Of a DNA stretch of 64,000 nt, positions 1 to 11,600 are shown piece after piece. Each line of letters opens with the position of its first letter. Position 1 is the stretch's first letter. Below the pieces are notes generated by a model, which had not been told where the DNA came from, ran no database searches, and saw only the letters and a program-made list of their open reading frames with translations. The stretch spans positions 1 to 64,000 of the forward strand of contig JAQMWT010000632.1 in assembly GCA_029834535.1 (NCBI GenBank), given 5' to 3'. Source of the stretch: Chrysophaeum taylorii. Lineage: Eukaryota; Sar; Pelagophyceae; Pelagomonadales; Pelagomonadaceae. The position numbers and the translations under genes are program-made.

Positions 1-868
1 ATAGCCTTTCCAAGGCGGAGGATTATAGCCCTGATTTGGGCCGCTGGATCGTTAAAACAAGAAAGTTGGAAGGGCTGCTGACTATTGCGAATTAAAGCTA
101 TCCCATGATGTGACCGATCGCACAGCGCACAAATCAACAAGAAGAAAGGGCGCGGCACATCGAAACAGTGAGATGCATGTTGTTCAGACGCGAGATGATC
201 CTCAATAATTTGGCGAATCCTGTCAGTTTTAAGTTCATCTTCATTACAAATGGTGAGCACGACTGGTGTGCCTGGCGCTTTCACTTTGTTGTAACACTTT
301 GTACATGTCACGTGAACTTTGACAACCCCTTTAATGGGTGGGGAGCGATGAAGGCGAATTCCCTCATTAGGAGATATAGCGGGGGCGTTTCGGATACGCT
401 TAGTCTTGACACACAACAGAGAGCTGAGATATTGGACATTGTCTACAAACTCTGTCTGTTGTGCTTCCGTAAGTAGCTGCTGCAATGACTTAAACCAACA
501 CTGGGGGTCCTTGTGTTGCGGAATAAGGAAATTGGGTGGTGATGAGCCAAGGGCAGTTACGTTCCCGGACATCATCGCTAATACGTCAAATTTACAATGT
601 TTGAGCAGGAAATACTCAGACTTCGTTGCTTGCGATTTAGGCTGTTGTTGGGCAGCTGCTTTGGGCGTCGATTGATGTCCTTGTGCCACCGACAAATAGG
701 TTTGATGTTTCCGGTTAGGGGAGCTAGTCGGTGCAACGCTTGGAGTTAGAGCATTAAAAGGTGGAGACAGTGACAGTATACCACCACCACGACCCCGGTT
801 CATGGTAGAGTGGCGTCGGCTCGCAGCATCTTTGTTTTTAGTGGGATTCATCATGAGAGGAATCTCCA
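1..868 (-). pseudogene. third ORF (N-terminal half) of copia element B0
   Basis: This stretch is the reverse complement of the start of the ORF at 18435-19478 and overlaps 39539-40978. It shows the same RG-rich opening (a run of alternating Arg and Gly near 800), the same proline/serine linker and the same conserved block containing the FQLSC-type motif. It lies downstream of RNase H, outside gag and pol. The function is unknown: no transmembrane segment or signal peptide stands out, so the env-like position alone does not make it an envelope gene. It is part of a fossil copy and runs off the window at base 1. Confidence 0.75.
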
Positions 869-966
869 CATCACATTTCATGTGGCATTTCACATTTTAG
901 CAAGCCAGTATCCTGTGCATGGCAGGGTTAGTTTAAAGTCATTTCGGACATAATGGAGGGTAATGA

Positions 967-3900
967 TTAACCATCTTGTTGAGCTATGGGTTGTTGTAAG
1001 CCGAGTAACGTGCGAAATCTGCTGAAGAGTGGAGCTCCAAAGGGTTTGGTAAATCCATCGGCGATATTATGGGAGCCGGAAACATGATGTAGACGGATGC
1101 GTTTTAACCGTACGTAGTCGCGTATACGGAACCAACGTGTGCTGATAGCTTTAGCCTCAGTCGCACTGTCGGGATTATTAGATAGATGAATAGCAGAAGC
1201 AGAATCTCCAAGTATAGGGCTGTTACGTATGAACGACATGTCCGACGGGAGGGGATTGTCGTGAGCATCATAGTCTAATAGCCAGTCCTTCCCTGAAGGT
1301 TGGCGGAGATAGAAGTGAGGTTTATAGCGAATGCCATTTCCGTTAGCAATTTGCGTAACCAGACCACATCATCGGCGCACATATTAAGGGCTATGAGTTC
1401 ACTTTCGTGCATAGAAGTAGCTGTAATAGGTTGCAACTTGGACTTCCAAGTGATGAGAGAACCAAACAAAAAGATAGCGTAACCGGTTGTAGATTTGCGG
1501 TCTTGTTCATAAGAGGGTGCATTATCGGCATCAACGAATGCGACCAGTGGATCAAAATTACCTGAATTAACTTGTTCATTAGTGTAGTCCAGCATGGTGG
1601 CCATGTCAGTACGATTACCGATAAGAAGTCGAAGATGGTCCATTAGAGCGGAAGAACCAGAGTAGTACCAAAGGCGAAGATTGCGATTTTCGGGCTTGCG
1701 CAAGTAGCGGAGCGTTCCTGTTAGTACTTGAACATGTAGAAATGCTGGATTATGCATTCCTCGAGAGCAACGACTAAGGCTTTAGGATAAATCAGGACGA
1801 CAGGCCAATTGAACAAACGTGAGCTTGCCGAGTAGCGTAGGGAAAGTATGAAGGATGAACTTGTCCATATCAGAAGATGGCTCTCCAGTTTTATACGTGG
1901 CTGATAGTGACATCGGTGTGGAAGTGGGACGCAACTGCATTAAAATGGGGTACTCTTCGAACAATGCATCAAGTTTAGCCTGACAGTCCAGTGATATAGA
2001 ACCATCAGTTGTACGCGTTATGCGCATGCCTAAGAGAGTATGGACTTCCTCGAAGGTGTCGACTGAGTATTCCTTTTTCAGAGCGTGCTGGAACTCACGA
2101 CGTAGAGTTTCCGAAGTACAAGTAATGACGACGTCGTCTACTGGGAGCGTGCAACTTAGAAATGTAGCGTCAGCTTGGACTTTAGCGTAAATACATGTGT
2201 CTGTTCGAAATGAATCAAAGAAGCCGTTTGTGGTTTGATTCCAAAGGGCAGGGCTCTGACGCAATCCATAGATAGATTTAAGTAGCCTTGGACGACGGCG
2301 ACCTTGGTATTTAGTATCTTCAGGATCGAGAAGGTAAATGCCTTGAGGCAGTTTGACGTAGACATGAGAATCGATGAGAGCTTGAACAAAAGCGTTAGGG
2401 ACGTCGACATGGTAGACGGGAAGTCGCAACGGAAGTCGCAGGTGAGCTGCTAGCGCCAAAACACAACGGATGCCGGTAAGCTGTGCCATAGGACTGAATG
2501 TGTTGAAGAAATCGGTGCCCAGAGAGGCTAAGAATCCTCGTAGGACCAGGCGTGCTTTATGTTTAATGTACTGACCAGCAGCGTTGGTTTTTGTCCGACC
2601 ATTAGCAGCCCTAGTTTAAAGCAGCCAAATTTAACAATGTCAAAGATCTCTTTAGAGATGGCAGCGACATAAGCTTTGCGATCAGCGTCTGAGAGACCTT
2701 TGAGGCAGGTCAACTCATATTCATCAATTTTGATATCTTTTGCTTGAATCTTGTAGTCGTCCGAACCGACCGTGCTAGGGTCATGAGTCGTCGTCAGATG
2801 AGTAATCGAATAAGAAGCGATATTATCGTGCAGATGAGCATGTTCGGGATCTTCGCCGAGTTGAACAACTAGTAGAGGAGCATCACCAAGGTGGGCTTCA
2901 ATGTAATGCGATTGTACGGTGATATAGTCTTCGATGGCGGAGAGATGAGGCTCAGAGGCGCCGTAAGAAGCGTCATTATGATCCAAAATGGAGTGGGGTG
3001 TGAACAAAGCATAAACATATTGAGCGGGAGGAACTTGAAGGGCGTGAGCATGTTCAGAGATTAAATGAACGAGAGCTTGAGGAAGGTGAAAGTCTGCAAG
3101 GTTGATGTTGTCGCAGAAGTGAACATGAGGAGTATCAGGCGATGGGTGGCTATGGCTCCTATGACGCATAACTGAAGAGGACTGTGAAATCGTTTGGTGC
3201 ACATGGTGATGAAGGGATGGTGTAAATTCCCCCTCTGGAGGTATAACCGTCCAGTGGATGCCATGAGCAAGATGAAGGGAGTGGAGGGTGGGGTCGCAGA
3301 GCGTTATGTACTGCTTGGAGAGGTCATACTTGAAGTCGGCAAGCGTACCATCGGCTTGTTTATAAGCGGCAACAGTAGGCGAAGCAATACGAGTAAGAAC
3401 ATCCTTGAGATTGGTTTTGCGACGAGGCTGAGGGTGATGGGGACCATGGGTGAGACGGAGGACATCCTGGGAATAGAGAGACCGATAAGATGGTAAAAGT
3501 GGCAAAGTGCCGGGAGACACTTCAGATGTAGGTGTGGTGGTGGAAGTAGCGGGCGTAGGGGCAGCTGGAGCACATGCGGGAGCGGGAGAGGGAGCATGGA
3601 GATGAGAAGAAGGAGTCCCCCTCTCGTGGTCAGTGTTGGTAGGCATAGCATTCCCCCTCTGCGTCGCATCATTGGGGGTGCTGTGAACAGAGAAGGAAAT
3701 GTCGGGTGAAGGTGCGGGAGGTGGATGCTGTTCATAATCAGGAGGAGATTTAGAAATAAGATGGGGAAAAGTCAGTTTAGAGGAAACACGGACTTGACCG
3801 TTTTCAGGATTAAGGACAACATCGGCTAAATGATTAACGTGGGGTGTTATTAAAGGATTTATAACGATAGCACCGCATAGGTAGATGTAGGGACGGCATC

Positions 3901-4978
3901 GGGGTTCATATTTGTGAAATTCGTTAGGTTCCAAATGCAAACAACAAACAGAGCCAAAAGGTTTGAGGTAGTCTTGTTGGGGAACATTACATTGGTCTAA
4001 CAAAACTTGTTGGGGACTTAGGACTTTATTATAAATACGTTCGAGGGAAACGTTAGGGAGGAGATTATATGATTGGGTAGCATGTATAATAGCCCACGGG
4101 TAGTGTGGTGCCGGATCTGTTAGGGGGTGACCTTTATATGATACATTAAGCATATGCCTGAGTCGTGTAGACGCGGCAGTGGCTATGTGACCAACAGCGG
4201 CTTCGACTTCATGATTAAAGACATGTAAGTAAGGGGGGAACGCGGACATGCTAATACCATGTTCCACACGGAAGGGGGTTGTAACATGCTGGGATAAATA
4301 GGGTTTAAAGGAATCACAATAAATTTGTTTTAGTTGTACATGAACATAAGTAGAGCAAAAACTGCGGACAAACTCAAGGGCGTTACAAAATTCGCTGGAG
4401 TTAGTGCTACGACAAAAGTACACTAACAGAAATTTAGAAATGAGACACTTGAAGACAATAATATGACGAAAGGATCCCCATTCCGAGAGCACAGAGACGT
4501 AACCACCGTCACATGCCTAAGCTTCACCAGGCTGAAAAATTTTTTCGAATGATGGTTGCTTGATAAGGTGGTGTGGATGAGGAAAGCGTTTTTTATGAAT
4601 CGTACAATCCACACAGAACTTACGGTAGGGTACGTCAGATGGGTGGTGTCCTGGACTGGCAATAACCTGAACAGCTTTTATAGCTTGAGAGTCACTGGAA
4701 TGGTGAATGTTGTGAAAGTTAGTAGCTCGTTGTTGCGCATCTCGAAATGCAAGAGTCCCCCTGGCATGGACTTTCTTATCGAAGGGCGCATGCTTCTCGT
4801 GGAGCTGTCTTGGCGTTATAAGTGGTATTTGTTTTTCTTTAGTAGGAGATAATATATCTGCGGATAGGATGTTAGAGAGGAAAGCATGAGCTACTGAATC
4901 TGTATGAAAAGAGGTAAGTTCGTGGTTAGAAGTGATAGTATCACAACATAAGAGTTTTTTATTGGAAATGTAGAACAT
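967..4978 (-). pseudogene. pol: pol region of copia element B0 (integrase, RT, RNase H)
   Basis: Read on the minus strand, 4978-4500 holds the HHCC-type zinc region ahead of the integrase (FHNIHHS, then CVDCTIHKKR). Positions 4500-3900 hold the integrase core and its C-terminal side, and 3800-3200 a Pro/Ser/His-rich linker. Positions 2600-1782 hold the RVT_2-type reverse transcriptase with VDVPNAFVQ, YGLRQSPALW and the VDD active-site motif. Positions 1757-967 hold the copia RNase H with VDADNAPS, HESELIAL and a final ADGFTKPFG block. The order integrase before RT identifies Ty1/copia rather than Ty3. It is clearly related to, but well diverged from, family A. It is a fossil with several interruptions. 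Confidence 0.9.
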
Positions 4979-5002
4979 AATAATGGAACTCTGGTGTAAT
5001 GT

Positions 5003-5324
5003 TGCAGAGAAATCTGCTGCCTCTTACCCTTATCCGTCCGTTGAGAACGTGATCTCTTCCTTACCTTTTTTTTTTCTTCTTCCTTTCTACACAATCAAAT
5101 AGTCCTCTGATTTGTGCCTACGCTCATCATCATGGTCTAGCGCGTCCCGAGGTATGTAGCACTATACACTTTACCTTTCTCGTGTAGTTCTAGATGCCGC
5201 CTGTCGTGTTCTGTGGATATAGGGAACATACCTTTTCATTCCCCGAATTAAATACTTCCAGACGTTCATAATGAGACGGGATGGTTTCCCAGGTGACTTA
5301 CCACTGCTTGCTAAACGCTCTGCA
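5003..5324 (+). repeat. 5' LTR of A1
   Basis: This 322-bp direct repeat is shared with 16833-17145, with 60962-61292 and, reversed, with 43865-44160. It starts TGCAGAG and ends CTCTGCA, a 7-bp inverted repeat containing the usual TG...CA ends. The primer-binding site follows immediately. Confidence 0.93.
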
Positions 5325-5339
5325 GGTTATGGGCCCAGG
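5325..5339 (+). other. primer-binding site, half initiator-tRNA-Met type
   Basis: GGTTATGGGCCCAGG directly follows the 5' LTR. Its first 14 bases are the reverse complement of CTGGGCCCATAACC, the anticodon stem and loop of a eukaryotic initiator tRNA-Met (CAT anticodon), not of a tRNA 3' CCA end. This is the half-tRNA priming known from Drosophila copia and Ty5. The same site follows the LTR of A2 at 61293. Confidence 0.8.
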
Positions 5340-5844
5340 CGGGTCCCTGAGAACCATGTGTTAAAACGTGCACGTAACCTATGGGTATTGGGTCGTTACC
5401 GCGCCGACTCAGCCTCGCCACGTAAACACACTTGTAAATACAACGCCATTACCATTGGGCTGTATATAATACTTTTTTGCACACGTGATCGTGTAACCTT
5501 GTGTGCACCTGTTCATAGCATCGTATTGTCATGTCAATGTTGATGTGTGTGTAATTGGCTAACCTGTACTCTTGCACACATGATATGGAATATTTTGGGT
5601 ACGTCCACTCGTACATTTCATGGCAATGCACTTAACAAGCTCCTTGAGAGCACCAAAACTAACCAGCTGCCTGAGTGACTACGCTTAGCGACACTACTCT
5701 GGACTCACAGCTTGCACAGTCGTCAAATAGACATCTTTCCATCGAAAACGATGAGCGTACATAGACACCGATAAACAGACCCCCTTAGAATGTCTAGACA
5801 GTGTCAACTGCGTGACTGAACCCACAGGTTCCCCGTCAACTGCT
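5340..5844 (+). other. untranslated leader of A1
   Basis: About 500 bp lie between the primer site and the gag start. The stretch is conserved in A2 (61308-61833) with small indels. It holds only short open frames and I see no gene in it. A packaging or dimerisation role would be normal for such a leader, but nothing in the sequence demonstrates it. Confidence 0.6.
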
Positions 5845-8619
5845 ATGGCAGAACACGCAGCACGAGCCGCACCCAAGGCGATCACAGGTGCGGATATATT
5901 GAAGCTCGAAGCTCCTGTAGTTGAGTTTCTTAACGATGGAAATCGATTTCAGCTTCAGACTCGCAAGGTATCCTTGCAAATCAAACACATTAAGCAATTG
6001 CTACGGTCCAGTCATGCCGATGCTTTCCTCGAGTACGACTCGTACGAAGCATATACTCGGTCATGCAAGGACTACGAGATCCTCCGGAATCAAATTCTCG
6101 ATCGCGTTTTCCTGGAATGGAAGACCGATAGGGCTGCTGAACTCCGTTTAGCTGTCGATGAATTGCCCCCTGAGTATCAGGAATGGCATTTCACCAACGA
6201 AGCTTTCCCCCACCTACCTGATGCAGAAGTAGCTCAGCTAGCTACTGTCTGTTACGACTATGAAGTCAAGGCATTACGTCCTGAAATCAATGCCCGTTTC
6301 TTAGAAGAGGAACGAATCTTAAATCGCGCGCACCCGAAGGCACTAGCTTTCGACACCCGTGTTCGTGCCCCGGTTACCATGTTTTCGTTAACTGCAGCTG
6401 ACTGGCACACTTACCAGAACACGTACGCTACATTCTTGCATACTTACTTCAATCTTGAAAGTGTTGGAAAACCGGCACTCGCGGCCTGGCCCGCCATCAA
6501 TGAGGTATACAACAAAAGTTATTTACCCAACAAGGCTCGAGCTATTATGCTCATCGCCTTTAATCACTACGAGTCTGTTACGACTACTGATGTGTCTTAT
6601 TTGAAACAGCAATTTAACTCTGTTGTTTATAATCCTAACTGGTATGTCCATGTATTTATCGAAGCTGTCCTAGCATTTAGGCAAATCTCTTACCAACTTA
6701 ACCAGGAAGAGACTGACCTTCAATTCGACTTTGGCACTCTTTGCATAAAAATCTATGAAGAGATACATCGGCATTATGCCGATAATACCAGCAACAGCCG
6801 TTACGATCGTGGTTGGGTAGATTGGTGTTATATGTACGAAACCCGATCTTCATCTCGACCTGTGCCAGAAGCTGAACGATTGTGTCACCCTACCAACCCT
6901 AGCTACAGTTTAGAATACGCATTAGACCTATACAATGTCGTATCAAATGGGTCGAACAAAAGACGTTTAGAACGCCCTGTTTCTTGGCAACCCTATGTCG
7001 AAGGTTTACCATCTCAACCAAAGCCAAAGTTACTACTTACACACACTTTGGACTCATCAGACAAAAGTCTGACTCAAACTGCTAACACACTCGCCTTCAT
7101 CACTTCGTCCCAACCTGGTACATCTTCCACGTTTAATTCTCGACGCTTGCGTAACTCAAATGATGCTCGCCAGCCTTTCTCTCGCAGCGATTTATCGTAT
7201 TATCGTCCTGGTGATTCTTACGTCACCAAGAAAACTGCCGGACAGTCCCATGACCGTCCAATTTACCCCCGCACTTTTGACAGGTCCTCTCGGTCTAACA
7301 TGAAATTATTAGATCGAACAAACCACACCTTAAACACCCTGCGAGAACAGTGTAGCGAACTCACGAAGCATGTGACAGATAATGATACCACGGCTCAGCT
7401 ACAACAGAATATCAACAAGTTATTTGAGACTCTATTACAATCAGCTGACATTCTGTCAACGACATCTACTGAGGACAACAGTAGTTTACTTCGTATAAAC
7501 GAACAGCTCATGTTTGCAGAAGAAATCATTTATGATGTAGACGTTCATCTATCCTCGACCGAAAAGTCGTTAAACTACGTGAAGCCACAACACCATACTG
7601 TTGTTACTGCTCCCACCCCAAAGGCAGCTCCTCCTACTACAAACACACAGGGTAATCCTTCCAATACTGTGTCTAACCTCTTTACCGCTTCCGCCATCTC
7701 GGCTTTACCACCAGCATTATTGTCCTCGCTATCTTCACATGTCCAATCTGCCCTCAACACATCATCACAAGCCGAAACCAAAAGGGATGCCGATCATACT
7801 TCGCTATCGTCATTTGATGAAAAGCACGGCATGGCTGATGAGGCTGACGAACCATCACCACCTGTTCAACCGATTATTATTCCAACGAATCTGTTATTGC
7901 TGAAGAACTTCTTCACAGCCAGCCTCTCCACTACTCGCCCACATTCGGAAAACGCCTTCCTCACCAACTACATGAAGGTAAACAGAGTCCCTTCACATTG
8001 CTCTTTTCTATATTTTGACTCTTGTGCTACCATCTCATTGATGTCCACTTACGATTTTGCAATACCCAATCATATAATTCCATTGGATTCCAAATACGCG
8101 CCGATTGTTATTCATACGGCTACAGGACAACAACGGGCATCACACATGACGTTTACACTTAACATTGTTGTTCTCCTACCAGATCATCCACAAGTTGGCT
8201 ATGTTAAGATCGACTTCGCTTTATGTCTTCAGCCAGTGCATGACCGACATCTCGCTATCCTGAGCATGCTCGAGTGGAACCAGACGAACCTGACCACTGT
8301 GTTCAATGATCGAGCTGAGCCAAAGCTCAGCGCTGTCACGAGCCGCATAGACAAAGATGTACGTATACCCATACACTATGTAGCAGCTAATTTACCTGCT
8401 CTCCCTTGTCTCACTTACAACATCGCGCGCGACAAGCGGCTCGAACTTCGTTCTCTCGCATTTCCCCTCGAGCGATACCATGAAAACAGGGATCTGCTGG
8501 CATACTACAACTACCTACTCCAAAGAGTTTTACCAGATCGCCCGTGGATTCGCCCTTTGGTTCTCAATCTTCGGAAACAGAACAAATTTGTTCAGCAAAA
8601 TACGCAGCCATTAACTTGA
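5845..8619 (+). CDS. gag: gag-protease ORF of copia element A1
   Basis: A single open frame of about 920 codons in a fossil element. I place the start at the ATG at 5845 (MAEHAARAAPKAITG) because the longer frame upstream begins with a non-ATG codon, and A2 has the same ATG at 61834. The first ~380 residues are a helical capsid-like region rich in Trp/Tyr/Phe. Residues ~400-660 form a Ser/Thr/Gln-rich linker without a clear CCHC knuckle. An aspartic-protease-like block (FDSCAT, 8011-8040) follows and the C-terminal part leads into pol. It matches 61834-62755 almost base for base and parts of 35404-39015. A virus-like structural protein is the expected role. Confidence 0.85.
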   Translation: MAEHAARAAPKAITGADILKLEAPVVEFLNDGNRFQLQTRKVSLQIKHIKQLLRSSHADAFLEYDSYEAYTRSCKDYEILRNQILDRVFLEWKTDRAAELRLAVDELPPEYQEWHFTNEAFPHLPDAEVAQLATVCYDYEVKALRPEINARFLEEERILNRAHPKALAFDTRVRAPVTMFSLTAADWHTYQNTYATFLHTYFNLESVGKPALAAWPAINEVYNKSYLPNKARAIMLIAFNHYESVTTTDVSYLKQQFNSVVYNPNWYVHVFIEAVLAFRQISYQLNQEETDLQFDFGTLCIKIYEEIHRHYADNTSNSRYDRGWVDWCYMYETRSSSRPVPEAERLCHPTNPSYSLEYALDLYNVVSNGSNKRRLERPVSWQPYVEGLPSQPKPKLLLTHTLDSSDKSLTQTANTLAFITSSQPGTSSTFNSRRLRNSNDARQPFSRSDLSYYRPGDSYVTKKTAGQSHDRPIYPRTFDRSSRSNMKLLDRTNHTLNTLREQCSELTKHVTDNDTTAQLQQNINKLFETLLQSADILSTTSTEDNSSLLRINEQLMFAEEIIYDVDVHLSSTEKSLNYVKPQHHTVVTAPTPKAAPPTTNTQGNPSNTVSNLFTASAISALPPALLSSLSSHVQSALNTSSQAETKRDADHTSLSSFDEKHGMADEADEPSPPVQPIIIPTNLLLLKNFFTASLSTTRPHSENAFLTNYMKVNRVPSHCSFLYFDSCATISLMSTYDFAIPNHIIPLDSKYAPIVIHTATGQQRASHMTFTLNIVVLLPDHPQVGYVKIDFALCLQPVHDRHLAILSMLEWNQTNLTTVFNDRAEPKLSAVTSRIDKDVRIPIHYVAANLPALPCLTYNIARDKRLELRSLAFPLERYHENRDLLAYYNYLLQRVLPDRPWIRPLVLNLRKQNKFVQQNTQPLT

Positions 8620-11600
8620 CCACTTTCACGCCTAGTGTTTCTCTCACAAGAGTCCAATCTCCGCAAACCCTCTGTCATGTTGCTTTGTTCTGGATTGTCA
8701 ACTCCGGCGTTCCTGTCTCAAGCCACTAATGACTTGGGCTTAAATATCAATGTAAAAGTTGTTGTTGAGTCTGAAGATACGCTTGTTCGCGTGTTACGCC
8801 ACCGTTTTCCTACTGTAGTATTATTTGAATCTTTCCCCGCCTTTATTAACCACCTTCACCTAATCTCACCAGAGGAAAGGCGCACATTCTATTGTGATAT
8901 GATTGAGATCACTCCTCCCTGCACAAACAGGAATTTACTAAAACAGCAAAAGACAGAAGACTTACACAGCCTGCTGGACGACTCTCTTTTCGACAGGGCT
9001 ACCTAACCACGTATCCAAAGACTGGATCCGGGTGTTCCCCGATCCTCCATATATCCCCGTTCCTAAAACGTTTGCACCTTACTCTCGCACAGGTTCTGCT
9101 CAACTTACTATGGCTGACCTTGAATCCCTCAATATGTTACTGTTTCGCCTTCACTCACAACAGGCTCACGAACAGCGTACTCACTCTGTTCAATCCGAGT
9201 GTACTTATCATCAGTTGTGCTTTAAACGCTCCTCTATGGAGCCACTACCCAATGCAACACATCCTATACACGTCAAGGTTTTTACAATCCTCTATAACTT
9301 GTTTGCCAGCTTACACACTAACTCACCCACTCCTGTGTCCTATTACATAACCGTTTTCGAAACTAACCAACCGTCAAACAGGTTATTACTTACAACCTCA
9401 TCAACATCACACAACTCCTACTTCTTAACTGGTGGCCAGCATTCCGACGGCAACCTCACCATAGAGAACGCCACCACCAAACATCAAACTCCCATCAACG
9501 CCTTTGGAAGCACGTACACGTTCACTGCTTCCGACATCCCCCGCGACCGGGACAGGTCCATATATTTGGAGCCGTTTATGGGTTACTTGTGGATAGTCCA
9601 AGCCCTCCCCCAAGTTGGCTCCGCTGCCACCTATGGCACCGCCATACAAAATCTCTTGTCCAGATGCTCTCTTGTGATGCCTGGCTGCCTTACCTACAAG
9701 GCCACCGACAACTCTTTCGATTACAAGGACTCTCTTTTTGCTCTGGAAGATCATCACCTATCTCATAGTCGCTATATAGGGTACCTTCGTGGAAGTGACC
9801 GCAAGCTCGGCTCTAAAATCCACTCAGTGCTTGCTCCATTGCCAACCGTCCGAGGGTATGCCAATATGATTTTACTCGACCCTCGCAACGGGAAATTACA
9901 ATACCCCACTCGACCGGAGTTTATTCGTGCTAACAACCACACCAAACAACAGGAATCTTGCCTATTGTCTCTACGCCATGATCTTTGCTGTGACATGCTC
10001 AGCAATGCTCTGCCTGCCGGTACGTATAGCACTCTAGACAAGCACCTTTCGCTCATCGTCGCCGATATTAAATCCCTTATGTTGGACCCTACCTTCCAAC
10101 ATACTGCTGCCGTGACGAAGAAATCCTATGTATCCAATTTCATGACCGTTGACCAAGCTTCCACCACGTGCAGCACAGATACCTTGTCTTTGGCACAATC
10201 TTTTATGATGTCTATTTCCAGCAACTGCTTGACCGAAATGTCGTTAAAATATATATCTTCGCCCTACGAAGATACTCTCGCTACTCGTGATAATGAGGAT
10301 GCACCTCCAAGTGACCCTGCTGTGCACCAGGATGACGACGCACCGCCTTCCACTGCCTTATACACCGAACTCAAGTTCGATGTTCGGCGCAAACGGCACA
10401 TTCCCGCTCATCCAATTCCTCGTAAGTCCCTCGCACACGGATCCACCGAATATCTCAATGCCAAAGAACGCGCTAATCGCTTTCACCGGGTGCATCACTG
10501 CCCCGACAACGTCGCTGCCAAGGCCCCCAACGTACTTGCTCGCCCTGGATTCTCTGCTTCCGACATACCATATCGCGACTTATGCACCGACTGCATCGCA
10601 CACAACAAGCGCCACCCGCACAAGCATTTCAATGCGACCAAACCTTCTTTTGAGCAAACCCACAAAGCCGGTGAAGTCTGGGCGTGCGACGGCGGCTTTG
10701 TGACCATCCCATCCGAATGGGGAGGCTTCACACATATCACTGTCGGCAAGGAACTCATTTCGAAGTTCCTCTTGGTGTACTTTACACGCACCACCAACGC
10801 CACGGAGTTCACTCAAGCTCTGGATTTTGTGTATGACTTCTGTCGTACACAACTCAACGTGCACATGCGCACCCTCTACTCCGATGCATTCAAGCCCTAC
10901 TTTAGCCAGCACATTACCTCCCCGTACCGTGTCGATAAGGGAATTCAACTCATTGCCTTTCCGCCGTACATGCACCACTTTAACCTTGAAGTTGAGTCTG
11001 CCATCGGCTTCATCGCCTCCGCCTCCTCAACTCGCCTTCGTTCTCTCCTTAATGCTCACTATCGTGGCGCCAAGATCGTGGAACCCGCTATCATGTTCCC
11101 ATGGGCGGTGATACACACCGTTCAAAGCTATAACCTTCTCCCGAACGCCACGCTCGAGCGCATTCATCATGCTATTCTGAGTCCGCAACAGCTACTCTAC
11201 AACCAACTCAGCACTCCCCAACACGATATGCTCAAGATTTTTGGCGCTGAATGTTACCTCCTATTGGAGCCCCATGAACACCACAAGTGGGAACCGTGCC
11301 GCCGCAAATATCTGTATCTCTGTTGCGCCAACGCGCAAAACCCGCTCGTCTCCCCACGCGTCGACCATCTCGCTGACGTCGTCCTCAACCCTGAAAACGG
11401 ACAAATTCGTGTTTCGTCCAAGCTGCAATTCCTCTACATGTTGCAGCATCCTACTCCTGATCCTGAACTAGCTCCTCCGCCTCACGCTCCTTCCGCGCCT
11501 TTCTCGCTCACACCCCACACCACTATCCAAGACCATGTCATTCAGAGGGGACAAGGACTCCTCATCCTCAGAGGGGGCACTCCCCACCTCCTTCAGCTCC

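Larger units (their letters stand above)
1..5002 (-). mobile_element. Ty1/copia fossil B0, 3' part (third ORF to pre-integrase)
   Basis: Minus-strand body of a family B Ty1/copia element. Reading down in coordinates it carries a pre-integrase segment, integrase, reverse transcriptase, RNase H and then the third ORF, which runs off the left edge of the window. It stops at 5002, where an A-family LTR begins. The protein that ends here continues in 62756-64000 (minus) to within a few codons, so those two segments are probably halves of one element. No B LTR of this copy lies in the window. It is a broken copy with several interruptions, and no age can be given without its LTRs. Confidence 0.9.

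Noticed and set aside
5325-5345. Initiator tRNA gene
   Set aside because: Only the anticodon arm complement is present; there is no acceptor stem, D arm or T arm. It is a primer-binding site.
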